From: Neurospora tetrasperma FGSC 2508
Lineage: Eukaryota > Ascomycota > Sordariomycetes > Sordariales > Sordariaceae
Direction of reading: 5' to 3'
Assembly: GCF_000213175.1 (NCBI RefSeq)
Contig: NW_009799100.1
Coordinates: 1,074,031 to 1,138,030 of the forward strand
Length of the DNA stretch: 64,000 bases
Below are positions 24,773-33,470 of the stretch, piece by piece (the stretch's first letter is position 1; each line of letters starts with the position of its first letter). The translations under genes were made by a program, and so were the position numbers. Under the pieces are notes generated by a model. It ran no database searches, was not told the DNA's origin, and worked only from the letters and a program-made list of their open reading frames with translations.

Positions 24773-25847
24773 ATGGACGCAGCTTTGGAGATTCTCGATC
24801 CTCTTGTGCTGGACAGACTATACGCATACCTGTTGCCAGCCGACGATAGCGCGCTGGGCAATGGCTTCGACAACAGCACGTCTGCATTTTCAAAATCGCC
24901 ATTGCAAACTTCTTGCGAGTCGGCATGGCCACGGGACAACATTCTTCGACAATGCGCTTCCATCCTGTTGATCACCCAGGTCGGTGCTACGCTCCTATAC
25001 TGGGTGTTTAGCGCCTTCTCGTACTACTTCATTTTTGACCGCCGTCTCGAGTACCACCCGCGCTTCCTCCAGAACCAGGTACGCCAAGAGATCATCTCAT
25101 CCATGACCGCCGTCCCTTGGATCAACATCATGACCCTGCCATTCTTCCTGGCGGAGGTGCGCGGAAAGAGCTTGCTCTACACTCGCGTGGACGAGTATGG
25201 CTGGGCATGGATGGCCATCTCAACAGTGCTCTTCATGATCTGGAATGACCTCATGATTTACTGGATTCATCGGCTTGAGCACCACCCCAGTGTCTACAAG
25301 TACATTCACAAGCCACACCACAAGTGGATTGGTAGGCGCACACCCCATGGACGGGATCCCAGCGTTTTCCAGCTAACACGACATAGTGCCGACTCCGTGG
25401 GCAGCTCTGGCTTTTCACCCACTCGATGGATATGTTCAGTCCCTCCCTTATCAGTGAGTTTCTTGTGTCCTCTGGGCTCCATTGTGGGCGACCTTTTAAC
25501 GTGTTGATAGTGTGTTTGTCTTTATTTGCCCGGTGCAAAAGTACTTGTACATGGTTCTTTTCGTTCTGGTGCAGGTGTGGACAATTCTCATCCATGATGG
25601 TGACATGATCTCGGGCCACTGGCTTGAAAAGTATATCAACAGCCCGGCCCACCACACACTGCATCACATGTATTTTACCGTCAATTACGGGCAGTATTTT
25701 ACATGGGCCGACAACTACTTCCAGTCGCATCGGGCGCCTCGTCCTGATTTGGATCCGCTTCATGATGCACTCAAGGTTATGAGAGAGAAGGGGCTGGTAG
25801 ACGAAAAGGGAAATCCAATTCCCCAGAAGAACAAGAAGGACGAGTAG
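24773..25847 (+). CDS. ERG3: Delta(7)-sterol C5(6)-desaturase, three exons
   Basis: A di-iron membrane enzyme of the fatty acid hydroxylase superfamily that introduces the C5-6 double bond in late ergosterol synthesis in the ER. Exons are 24773-25331, 25387-25453 and 25511-25847, with introns of 55 and 57 bp, both GT...AG. Splicing restores one frame of 320 residues. Three His clusters are visible: HRLEHH (166-171), HKPHH (179-183) and HHTLHH (256-261). The block VPTPWAALAFHPLDGY directly follows the first splice junction and matches the family. Hydrophobic segments occur at about 62-88, 112-128, 147-165 and 210-236. Length is slightly short for fungal ERG3 (about 340). Fungi often have two paralogues, and I cannot tell which this is. 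It stands alone next to the tRNA, with no other sterol gene in view. Confidence 0.93.
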
Positions 25848-26351
25848 ATATAGTGTGACGGCTGACGGACGCTGAGGATCATCAGTAATGGATGAGGTTG
25901 TACATGCGATTGCTGTGTTAAAGCGTTGAGAGGCGAGAGGACTCACGTACCATTTCCTAGAAAACGCCTGCCGCCCTTACATAAAGCATACAACTGCTAC
26001 CTCTACTAGTGGAGCTAGCTAACTATAATGTTTAAATACTATTACACGAAAGTACGGTACTTTCCTTACCTCTATCTATTAGCCACCCACCTGATGTCTC
26101 ATCTGCTGTGCTTTATCATTGATCAGATACTGGAGACCTTGCCCTAACCCTAACCCATAAAGCTGCAGGCGGCGCCTGCTTGCAACTCTGAACACCAGCA
26201 CCTGCACAGTACGGTCCGTAGGTATACAGGGCACCGACTGACACTCCGTCATCCATTTAACTGATCAGCACTGTTGTATACAAGCATTCAGATGCATCCT
26301 TGATGGGGCTGATATAACTTAACACGCGCAGCTCCCTGCACGTCTCCGGCC
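25848..26351. other. Intergenic between ERG3 and the next gene
   Basis: No gene. Contains a telomere-like motif at 26142-26156, which is noted separately. Confidence 0.5.
26142..26156. repeat. Short interstitial telomere-type repeat
   Basis: CCCTAACCCTAACCC, two and a half units of the fungal telomere repeat, about 200 bp upstream of the next start codon. It could be a telobox-like promoter site or a chance or repair-derived insert. Confidence 0.7.
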
Positions 26352-27518
26352 ATGCCACGACAACTGCCCTGGAAAGTTCTACCAAGTCAAAAAAAGACTG
26401 CTGCTGCTCCCGCCTCAGAACCCAGCGCATCATCACCTTCGGCTCGCGCCGCGCAATCATCAAGCAAAGCGAAGCTGAAGCTGAGCACAAGCGCAGATGG
26501 GCTCAATATTGTACCTGGCAATACAGCACGAGGCTCAGACACTAGCCGTCGTCCACATCTGCCCCGGTTCCCATCGACATCGCCGCCACCTGAGCCTCCG
26601 AGAGAGGAGTTTATGATTGAAGGCCTTCGCTGCGATGATAGGTATCGCATGGTGGAGGACGAGTTTCTCTCCGTGGCCGCCGAGTTCACTCGCCATTTGC
26701 ACGCCGCCGAGTACCAGCGGCTGAGGAACCTTGCGAGTTCCAGGAATGCTGAGACCATTGATGATATCTCACGTTCTGTCACGGGCGCACCAACGATTGC
26801 TGTAAAACGAAGGCATGCCAGACTTGAAACGGCTGCCAGACAACAGAGAGGTTTAACCAAGGTCTTAGGGAAACGGGTTGATCACAACTCGGACTCCGAA
26901 GACAAGCCCTGGACAGGCACCTCGCTGCAGGGCCTAATGGATAGCCCAAGGAAGAAGAAGGTCCCATTACACCGCTCATTGAGTTCCCTGAGCGCTTCAG
27001 CTGGGTTCCGAGCCGCAACCCGTTCGAATCCGTCACTGAACCTGGCTGTGCATATGCAAGGGAGACTAGGCAACCGAAAGCCACCAAGTGAAGACAAGGG
27101 CGACGACAGCGAGGATGATGACTCGGCTTTGGATGGGCACACATCGTGGTCCCCAAAGCTCCATAGGGCTCGAGTTACCGAAATGCCGTCAGTCTCAATG
27201 CTCTCTGCCCGGAATACCACCGAAAGTAGACCATTTCAGACATCGGCGCATGCTTCGCGCGCCTCCAGTGATCAAGGCACGCGGTTAGACAGGACTTCGT
27301 ATCCCATTACTCCTTCTCATAAACAGACCAACAGGCTCAACAAGAAGTATACTTCTAGCGACCAGGATGAAGAGGAAGACGACGTTGATTTGTTCTCCCG
27401 AGTTCGTTCCCGCAGGGCAGCCCAGCGACGAAGACCCGGCTCTCCGGTTATCAAAATCGAGGTCAAGACGGAGAACAGCCAAAGTGCCACCTCATTGCAC
27501 GAGATACCGTTTCTCTAA
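26352..27518 (+). CDS. Hypothetical protein, disordered with basic/acidic tail
   Basis: A single-exon frame of 388 residues from ATG to TAA with ordinary coding composition. I do not recognise the family. The N-terminal ~80 residues are Ser/Ala/Pro-rich and look disordered. Residues about 84-140 (EEFMIEGLRCDDRYRMVEDE, then FTRHLHAAEYQRLRNLA) form the only dense hydrophobic/charged segment and probably the conserved folded part, likely helical. The rest is Ser-rich with basic clusters (SPRKKK at about 203) and an acidic run (DQDEEEDDVD, about 335) followed by SRVRSRRAAQRRR, a plausible nuclear localisation signal. A nuclear role is an inference from composition alone. There are no membrane segments and no signal peptide. 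The 3' end is 90 bp from the truncated end of the dioxygenase pseudogene on the opposite strand. Confidence 0.8.
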   Translation: MPRQLPWKVLPSQKKTAAAPASEPSASSPSARAAQSSSKAKLKLSTSADGLNIVPGNTARGSDTSRRPHLPRFPSTSPPPEPPREEFMIEGLRCDDRYRMVEDEFLSVAAEFTRHLHAAEYQRLRNLASSRNAETIDDISRSVTGAPTIAVKRRHARLETAARQQRGLTKVLGKRVDHNSDSEDKPWTGTSLQGLMDSPRKKKVPLHRSLSSLSASAGFRAATRSNPSLNLAVHMQGRLGNRKPPSEDKGDDSEDDDSALDGHTSWSPKLHRARVTEMPSVSMLSARNTTESRPFQTSAHASRASSDQGTRLDRTSYPITPSHKQTNRLNKKYTSSDQDEEEDDVDLFSRVRSRRAAQRRRPGSPVIKIEVKTENSQSATSLHEIPFL

Positions 27519-27607
27519 AAACACCAGTGGATGTGATGACTGCGTTTCCCAGTATCAGCCACATTATTCCCCGGGTTGAAGCATGATCAAAAGATTTCCA
27601 AGTCTTA

Positions 27608-28124
27608 CCGGCCAAAGTATTCGCCAAACTTTAGAGCTTCCTCGACGGGCAGAATTGGCGAAATCTTGACCATGGAAGGCGACAGCTTTGCGCTCCGCCA
27701 CGAACCGAGCAAGCTCGTCCATGCCGGCGCTGGCCAAGGCGCTGAGCTGACTTCCTCTTTACCTTAGTACCAAGAGTGGGGGTGAGGTGAGTTACGGTGG
27801 TGCCCTTTGGGAGAAGGTTCTTGTACGAGGTGTCGGCATTCTTGCCGTGCTCGCAGTGCTCGAAAGGCTCCAATGGGGGGGCTTTTACCCTGGCTTCCAG
27901 GTAGAGGGGTAATGGGAATACTGCAGAGGACGATCAAGTCGGTATTGGCTCCATGGAACAGCAAAATATGTCCACCCTTTCCATTTGCAGGGCTTGATAA
28001 GTTGCACCTTAGCGGCCTGGAAGCTTCTTTTGTCAGACCACTCAGCTTCTTTGTTGAAGGCAACAAGGGGGAGTTCTTCATAGACGCCTCTGTGATGCAC
28101 AAACTTGAGTTTCACGGGGTTCAC
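27608..28124 (-). pseudogene. TauD/TfdA-type dioxygenase pseudogene, 3'-truncated
   Basis: The minus strand preserves the N-terminal part of a fungal alpha-ketoglutarate-dependent TauD/TfdA dioxygenase. The pieces are RGVYEELPLVAFNKEAE (28124-28008), a probable intron (28007-27921), YSHYPSTWKPG ending in TAA (27885), PPLEPFEHCEHGKNADTSYK and LLPKGTTVTHLTPTLGT in a second frame, RGSQLSALASAGMDELARFV and AERKAVAFHGQDFAN in a third, and PVEEALKFGEYFGR ending at 27608. At least three frameshifts (one beside a seven-C run) and one stop (consistent with CAA to TAA) separate the pieces. The catalytic core with the HxD...H iron ligands is absent: downstream sequence shows no homology and soon meets the neighbouring gene. 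So it is a dead 5' fragment of about 150 codons of an enzyme that normally exceeds 330 residues. Confidence 0.75.
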
Positions 28125-29623
28125 CCTGGTATAGTCTGCAGTGAGCAGTTCCCTCCTACCAGTCAGGACGGGTGCCTGTTTCCTTCTCTAAAAAAGTGCA
28201 TGGCATTGAACACACCTCCTCGAGCTGTTGATCGAAACGAAATGGGTTCATCGTCCACGGGTTTGATAGGAGATGCCCATGATGAAGGCTATGGATGATA
28301 TTGCGTGAGCAAGTTATGTTCAATTCAAGATTGTTGCCCAATATGAGTGATGCAAATAGGGCTCGGGATTATGGCCTATTGCTTTCAATTCTACGCGAAC
28401 CGGTGCCGATCCGATACCTTGTCGGAGGATATGAACGGCTGTTAAGTGGTATAAGGGTGTAAGAGGGGCTGTTGTCTAGGCCTCCAGAAGTCAACCGAGG
28501 AAGTGTATTCACAGACCGTTTAGCCGTCTTACCAAGCCGGCAAGGTATGCGTTGTCAATCAGAGCGTCTGGGGAGCAAATGTCGCGTGCTATAGGCGTGC
28601 GCATCATTGAGCATTGTTATAAACAGGTGATGTGAGACGCGGAGTGAATATATGATTGCGTATAGTGGTGATTGGAGTAGGGAGCCCATCATGGCCTCTA
28701 ACGGTAGTCAATACGTGAGAATAGGCAAAGATGCATTTATCAAGAGTCGAGAATGCCCGCGAAGCTGAAATCGGGTAATTAGTTGTCGACGAGAAAGATC
28801 GGGGAACAATGACCTCTTGAACGGAGTAAAGGTTATGTGGGACAGCTGGCACCATGTATCATTCATGGACCTATACCATATTACGGAGGATATTGTTGGA
28901 AGCAAATGCCAAATTCATCATGAGATCCCCCTAAATCTTCTGCAATTTGTTACTGAGAGTCATAAAATGATCTTAAAGCCAGCTGCTATCAGGCATACCA
29001 TGCATGCCTTGTGTCTTAAGATTGCCTGGTAGCATCCCTCCGACTGAGCTCAAGTTGGGCTTTGCGAAAGGCTTGGTCCTGGCCCCGGGAAAGGGGCGGA
29101 GAGGGGGGATATAACGGGAAATGATGAATGACCCAACGTCCCTTCGCTTCCAGCGCTTCTACTGTTGCGGACTAATTCAACCTTCCATCATGTTGGATCC
29201 GTGATTCATAAGGCAGGAGCGTGTTTCGACACTCGATTGGTTTTCTGGCGTTTATCTCGTCATCTCTAAATTTACGTCAACCTTGCTCACTGTCCCGTCA
29301 CCTAGCACTGTACCGAGTGCGGTCTGGCACATCAGAAAAGTGTATGCCGATAGAAAACAGGGAAACTTGAAGGTTTGGTCGAAAAGTCTGACTTGCTTTC
29401 TACTCGAGGTGTGTGAACTTATACTCAAAACAACGGGAAAAAGAACTGGTAGCTTAAAAGTTCAAGTCGCCGATCTTGACACTCGTCCACCATAAAAAGA
29501 CCGCTTGTATTACGCCCAAGATTTCCGCCTATATCCACTTCACATCTGCCTTCCTCTTGGAATAATGGAATCCCTTGGGTCCCTTGGTAAGGTTACCCCA
29601 CACGCCGCTGATCAGTCGAGCCG
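28125..29623. other. Intergenic, no supported gene
   Basis: About 1.5 kb with only short chance frames (for example 28817-29032 and 29283-29495). Part of it may be further remnants of the dioxygenase locus, but I could not read any. Confidence 0.5.
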
Positions 29624-30781
29624 TTAACCAGGCAACTCATTGATGTACTGAAGATGTTTTCCACCGTACGGTTTGTGTGCATGTCCCACAGCATAGCCCT
29701 GACCTTCCGAAGCCTCGGATATCAACGGGGATGGCTGGAACGAGGCAGGACTTGTGGTGGCTGGAGAGAAGGCCGAGGGTGATACCGTCTGTCCGTGTAA
29801 CTCTGAACGCAAAGACCATGGACGGTCAGTCTGGGGGTCGAGTTCACTGATAATCGGGGACGCATGTAGATCTTCCGAGTTCCCATTTGGCGAGATTGGC
29901 GACTTGGACTCCTTTCCTAGCATATCATCGGCCGTGTTCACAGACCCGTCGGCACCAGACGGGCTGTGTTCATCCTCTGCTCTTCGTCGGCGGACTACAA
30001 AGAAGATGGCAAGGCCCACCAGTGCCAAAATAACCGAAGCAACGCTAACTATGCCCACAATGGCACCGGTACTGAGGTTCGAGGAGTCATCGGTCGAGGA
30101 AGCTGTTGTGGGTCTAGGTGGAACAGCAGATGGAGTAGACGTGGAAGAACCCGTACCAGCCGTGAAGGTTGCCTGGGAGCTTGCTGAATCTAGAGAGGAG
30201 GTGATTGTCTGGACTAAGGTGGTCCTGGGCTTGTGGTATACCAAGGATGGGTCGGATACGAGCCAGTTAAGGCTGCTCTCGTCCAGATGTGAAGGAAGTT
30301 TGACGACATTGGGGATGATGCTGGCAGTGAAGGTTTGGAAGGCAGCGGAGACGTCGGTGTTGGGACAAACTTTGTCCTTGTCACATTTGGCTGGGGGTTT
30401 CGTGATGTAATCCGGATAGTCGTTGTTCTGGATGCACGGCATCCACTTGAAGTCATCGTCACAGTAGATAAGGCCGGACCAGACAGTGGCATCATAAAAC
30501 TTTTGAGGGCAAATGGGATCTTCATAATCTTTGTCTGTGCAACCAGCGACGTAGGTGGTGACGAAGTCTGCATCGAAACATGCACCTTCCTCGAGGCACA
30601 TGTCGCCGAGCTGGCAGCACCCGACGTGGCCAAGAGCCGCATTGCCACAGGCGACATAGTGGTTTGGAAGGGCGATGGTCTTCGAAGAAGTCTTCCTGTA
30701 ACAGGTGCCGTTGCTGATGTTCGGGTCAAAGCCGTCGATGGGGCCGCCGAGGTTGCGAGGAAGAAGGCGAAGGCTGACCAT
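29624..30781 (-). CDS. Cys-rich single-pass membrane protein (type I topology)
   Basis: A 385-residue frame. The N-terminal part holds 12 Cys (27, 45, 55, 56, 62, 68, 81, 91, 107, 116, 133, 139) with NISNGTC, ACGNAALGH, GCC and YVAGCTD motifs typical of a family of fungal extracellular Cys-rich domains. A Ser/Thr-rich stalk (about 186-237) follows, then one transmembrane segment (239-262), RRRR as a stop-transfer signal, and a ~120-residue Ser/Pro-rich cytoplasmic tail. The layout resembles fungal wall-stress sensors (WSC/Mid2-like), but the Cys domain is not a clear WSC domain, so that role is inference. The ATG at 30781 gives no convincing signal peptide. A strongly hydrophobic stretch lies just upstream in another frame (30893-30810), without an ATG, so the 5' end is probably incomplete through an unrecognised exon or an indel. 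Confidence 0.8.
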   Translation of the reverse strand: MVSLRLLPRNLGGPIDGFDPNISNGTCYRKTSSKTIALPNHYVACGNAALGHVGCCQLGDMCLEEGACFDADFVTTYVAGCTDKDYEDPICPQKFYDATVWSGLIYCDDDFKWMPCIQNNDYPDYITKPPAKCDKDKVCPNTDVSAAFQTFTASIIPNVVKLPSHLDESSLNWLVSDPSLVYHKPRTTLVQTITSSLDSASSQATFTAGTGSSTSTPSAVPPRPTTASSTDDSSNLSTGAIVGIVSVASVILALVGLAIFFVVRRRRAEDEHSPSGADGSVNTADDMLGKESKSPISPNGNSEDLHASPIISELDPQTDRPWSLRSELHGQTVSPSAFSPATTSPASFQPSPLISEASEGQGYAVGHAHKPYGGKHLQYINELPG

Positions 30782-31730
30782 TGCAATCCAGGCAGTTGCC
30801 CCTGGGTACTCTGTGATGCAGTGGTAAGCAGGGCCGGCAGAACGAGGGGGACTGCTGTGAAAGATAGCAGGAGCACAAATGAAAAATGAAGTCGGAGATC
30901 CGGGTAAGGTCGAGGAGAGTGGCGAGGATTGATGGGCTCGTCAATCTGGGCCGACAGCAATTTGAGTTCGATTAAGTTCTGTCAAGCGTTGCAATTTCAC
31001 GCCACCATACTCTAGAGATCCAGTATTGCAGTGGAAAGCGAAAGAACGTGCGAGGAAGGAAACAAGGGAAGTGAGGGAGGTGGACAAGAGGACACATTGG
31101 GCAGGCGAAGCCTGGAAGAAGAGGCGGCCAGCCTGGACTGAAGGGGGCCTCCTTCCCTGAGCGCCTGAATGTGCTTGCTTGATTGAAAGTTTGATGGAGG
31201 GTGATCATGCAGATTGCCGTCTGTTCCATCATGTTGTCCAAACCTCCACGTTTCCACCTTGACGTCCCTTGTCTGTTCGCCTCGCCCGCTCGCCGCCCCC
31301 CGCGGACCTCGCCGCCAGTCAATCTTCAAGCACCTTTGGTCCCATGCGACAGTGCACACTGCCAGCTCATGGCCTGCGTACAGTACGACCGTCTGGAATA
31401 CCACTCACACTGCTGCGCTTCGGGCCTGTTGACTGAACATACCTATGTTGAGGTCGATGCGGGTTTCCGTTCTAGAGAGGAAAGAGCCGCAAGAAACGAA
31501 CGATGGTGGTGAACGGGCGGCCTTTATCCTTTGCCATCCGTCATCCCCGGGTTGCCGACTGGTACCCGTGCCCGACCAGTTGCCGAGACAGCAGCAATTT
31601 TCACACCAAACCTTACTCGGCAGCCTAAGGTCGTGTGCACAAACCCATATGGGATAAAAAGAAGGGATGAAAACGATGAGTAAAAACTGCCATTAGAAGT
31701 CTGTCTCGCCAGTGTTTTCCACCGCCTTGG
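30782..31730. other. Intergenic / upstream of the membrane protein gene
   Basis: The first ~180 bp carries the hydrophobic out-of-frame stretch discussed with that gene. Beyond it, opposing frames at 31012-31512 overlap one another and show no recognisable domain, so they are not called. Confidence 0.45.
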
Positions 31731-31739
31731 GGACGCACT

Positions 31740-32740
31740 CAGCTGGTCTCTGCGGCTTATTCACTGTTCAACCAATTTGGCTGCCACAAGTGCTCCATCC
31801 TGACAGACCTCTTCGTCTCGGTCTTCGCATCGCTTCTGATAAGCACAAATGCCCATCATCAGGTTATCCACCCCGCCGCCATTCTTCACTTGTTGTGCGT
31901 CATGCTGCTGAGTCTTTATGACAGATACTGGCAAGTCATGCTCCTCCAAGGGGTGCTGATGGGCGTCGCAATCGGTGCAGTAAGAGTTTGACAAGAAGCG
32001 AACAGCCGCACTGAGAGTGGTGGCTTTCGGATCCTCTGTTGGCGATATCGTCATCCCCATTGGTTTGTCCCCGCTGCTCAACAACTCCAGCTTCGGGTGG
32101 TCCGTAGGCATCACAGGCCACTTCGTGATGCCTTTCATGCTCCTCTTCCCTTGCATGGTCGTCAAGGCCCGTCTGCCCCCGAGACCCCCGGACTTCTAGA
32201 TCCCGGCCGCTTGCAAGGACACCAGATGCATTCTCCTCATCGCATCTCTGTTCTTCATCTTGCTTGGTATGTTCACTTCGCTCTTCTTCATACTCACGCC
32301 GAAACACCTGCTCGCTATCCTTAGCGCCGCTTCGACAAAGCCGTGTCATCCCTGGTATCTCGGCCGACAAGTACGGACGACTCAACCTTTACGCCCTTGA
32401 GGCCATCTCCACGAGGGTCATTAGCTTCTGCACGAACTCGGCTGTAAGTGGCGCAGCGCTTAGTGTCTATTCGGTCCTGTCTGATTTCGGACCCGGCACC
32501 ATCATCTGCGGGCCATCGGCCGCCTTCTCCATGAGCACCAAGAGCCAGCAAGACATAGGAACCTTTATGGAAATGGGCATGGCCATCAGCGCGCTTGGAG
32601 GCCTGATCGGTCCGCAACATCAGCCAACATGAGGGCTTCTCGAAGTGTCCATGTTTCGTGGTGCCATCTGTTTGCTAGAAGGTTTTGTTGCGCTTGCGAC
32701 CAAGCTGGCCACTCCTGAAGGCATTGTGGGCAAGGTCTGA
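31740..32740 (+). pseudogene. MFS monocarboxylate-transporter-like pseudogene
   Basis: Consecutive fragments follow the order of a fungal MCT-type (MCH family) transporter of the major facilitator superfamily. They are LLSLYDRYWQVMLLQGVLMG (about 31911-31970); a GSSVGDIVIPIGL, LLNNSSFGWSVGITG and PFMLLFPCMVVKARLPP block (32017-32199) ending at an in-frame TAG; IPAACKDTRCILLIASLFFI in the same frame; then, after a frameshift near 32335, RVIPGISADKYGRLNLYALE and TGTFM-like helices to 32632; and, after another shift, ATKLATPEG to a TGA at 32740. The ADKYGR motif is the conserved loop signature. At least two stops and three shifts make it non-functional. The start is not preserved and the left edge is approximate. 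Confidence 0.75.
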
Positions 32741-33470
32741 ATTGTTGTCATGGGCCACGGCTGTGAGCGGACCATGGATGCACATACACTGGTGTTGGGA
32801 TCTGTGACGCAGTTAGATCCTGATATAAATAGCCACCTATCGTGCTTCACTCAGTCGATTTCCTTATATCGAGAAGACAATAATCACGGCTTGCTGGTGC
32901 AAAGCTTGACATGGCAACATAGGGCGGCGTAGTGAAGTTTTATTTTTTATTCTTTTATAAGGCTGCACAAGATGTTGTTTCCGTGACGTGACTGGTCAAT
33001 TGCGAGGTTGCGGTTTGGCGATCAGGAACCCGGCGAGCTTGATATCCACTGTTCCGGGAGATAACCCCACTGAAATTCACTGTAATGGCGTGGCGTGTGC
33101 TTTACACGTTACTCCACCATTCAGTAGCAGTTTGCGGTTTCCCCAGATTGAATAAATATACTATGGATTATCTTCAACTTCAAAAAAGTCTGAACCTTTG
33201 GACCCGGGAATATTTGAGTCCCGAGATAGTAGACCAAAGGAAGAAGCAACAATCGTCCCGACATCAATATCAGCATCGTTTTTCATGAGCTGCATGCAGA
33301 CGGGCTGATTTTGGCCGGCATTGTTTAATTTTTGTTTTCCCAGCTTGTGTGTGTCTCACAACTGCACCAAAGCGTCTCGACGACAAACCGAATACCCAAG
33401 GGGTCCGGGCAGAGACGGAGACGAAAAGGGGACATACCGGAGGCCAAGCGACGGCTTCTGCTCATCCGAA
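32741..33470. other. Intergenic / promoter and leader of the TFIIIC gene
   Basis: No gene. The reading frame of the next gene is open back to an ATG at 33321, but the upstream residues look like leader sequence. A CCTTTGG...CCAAAGG inverted pair flanks a GGGA-rich centre at 33196-33242. Confidence 0.45.

Noticed and set aside
27807-28298. 163-codon plus-strand frame
   Set aside because: Antisense to the dioxygenase fragment, whose minus-strand translation is recognisable.
30335-30889. 184-codon plus-strand frame
   Set aside because: Mirror of the Cys-rich membrane protein gene on the other strand, with no domain of its own.
31012-31512. Frames on both strands upstream of the membrane protein gene
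   Set aside because: They overlap each other, have no motif, and some begin at non-ATG codons.
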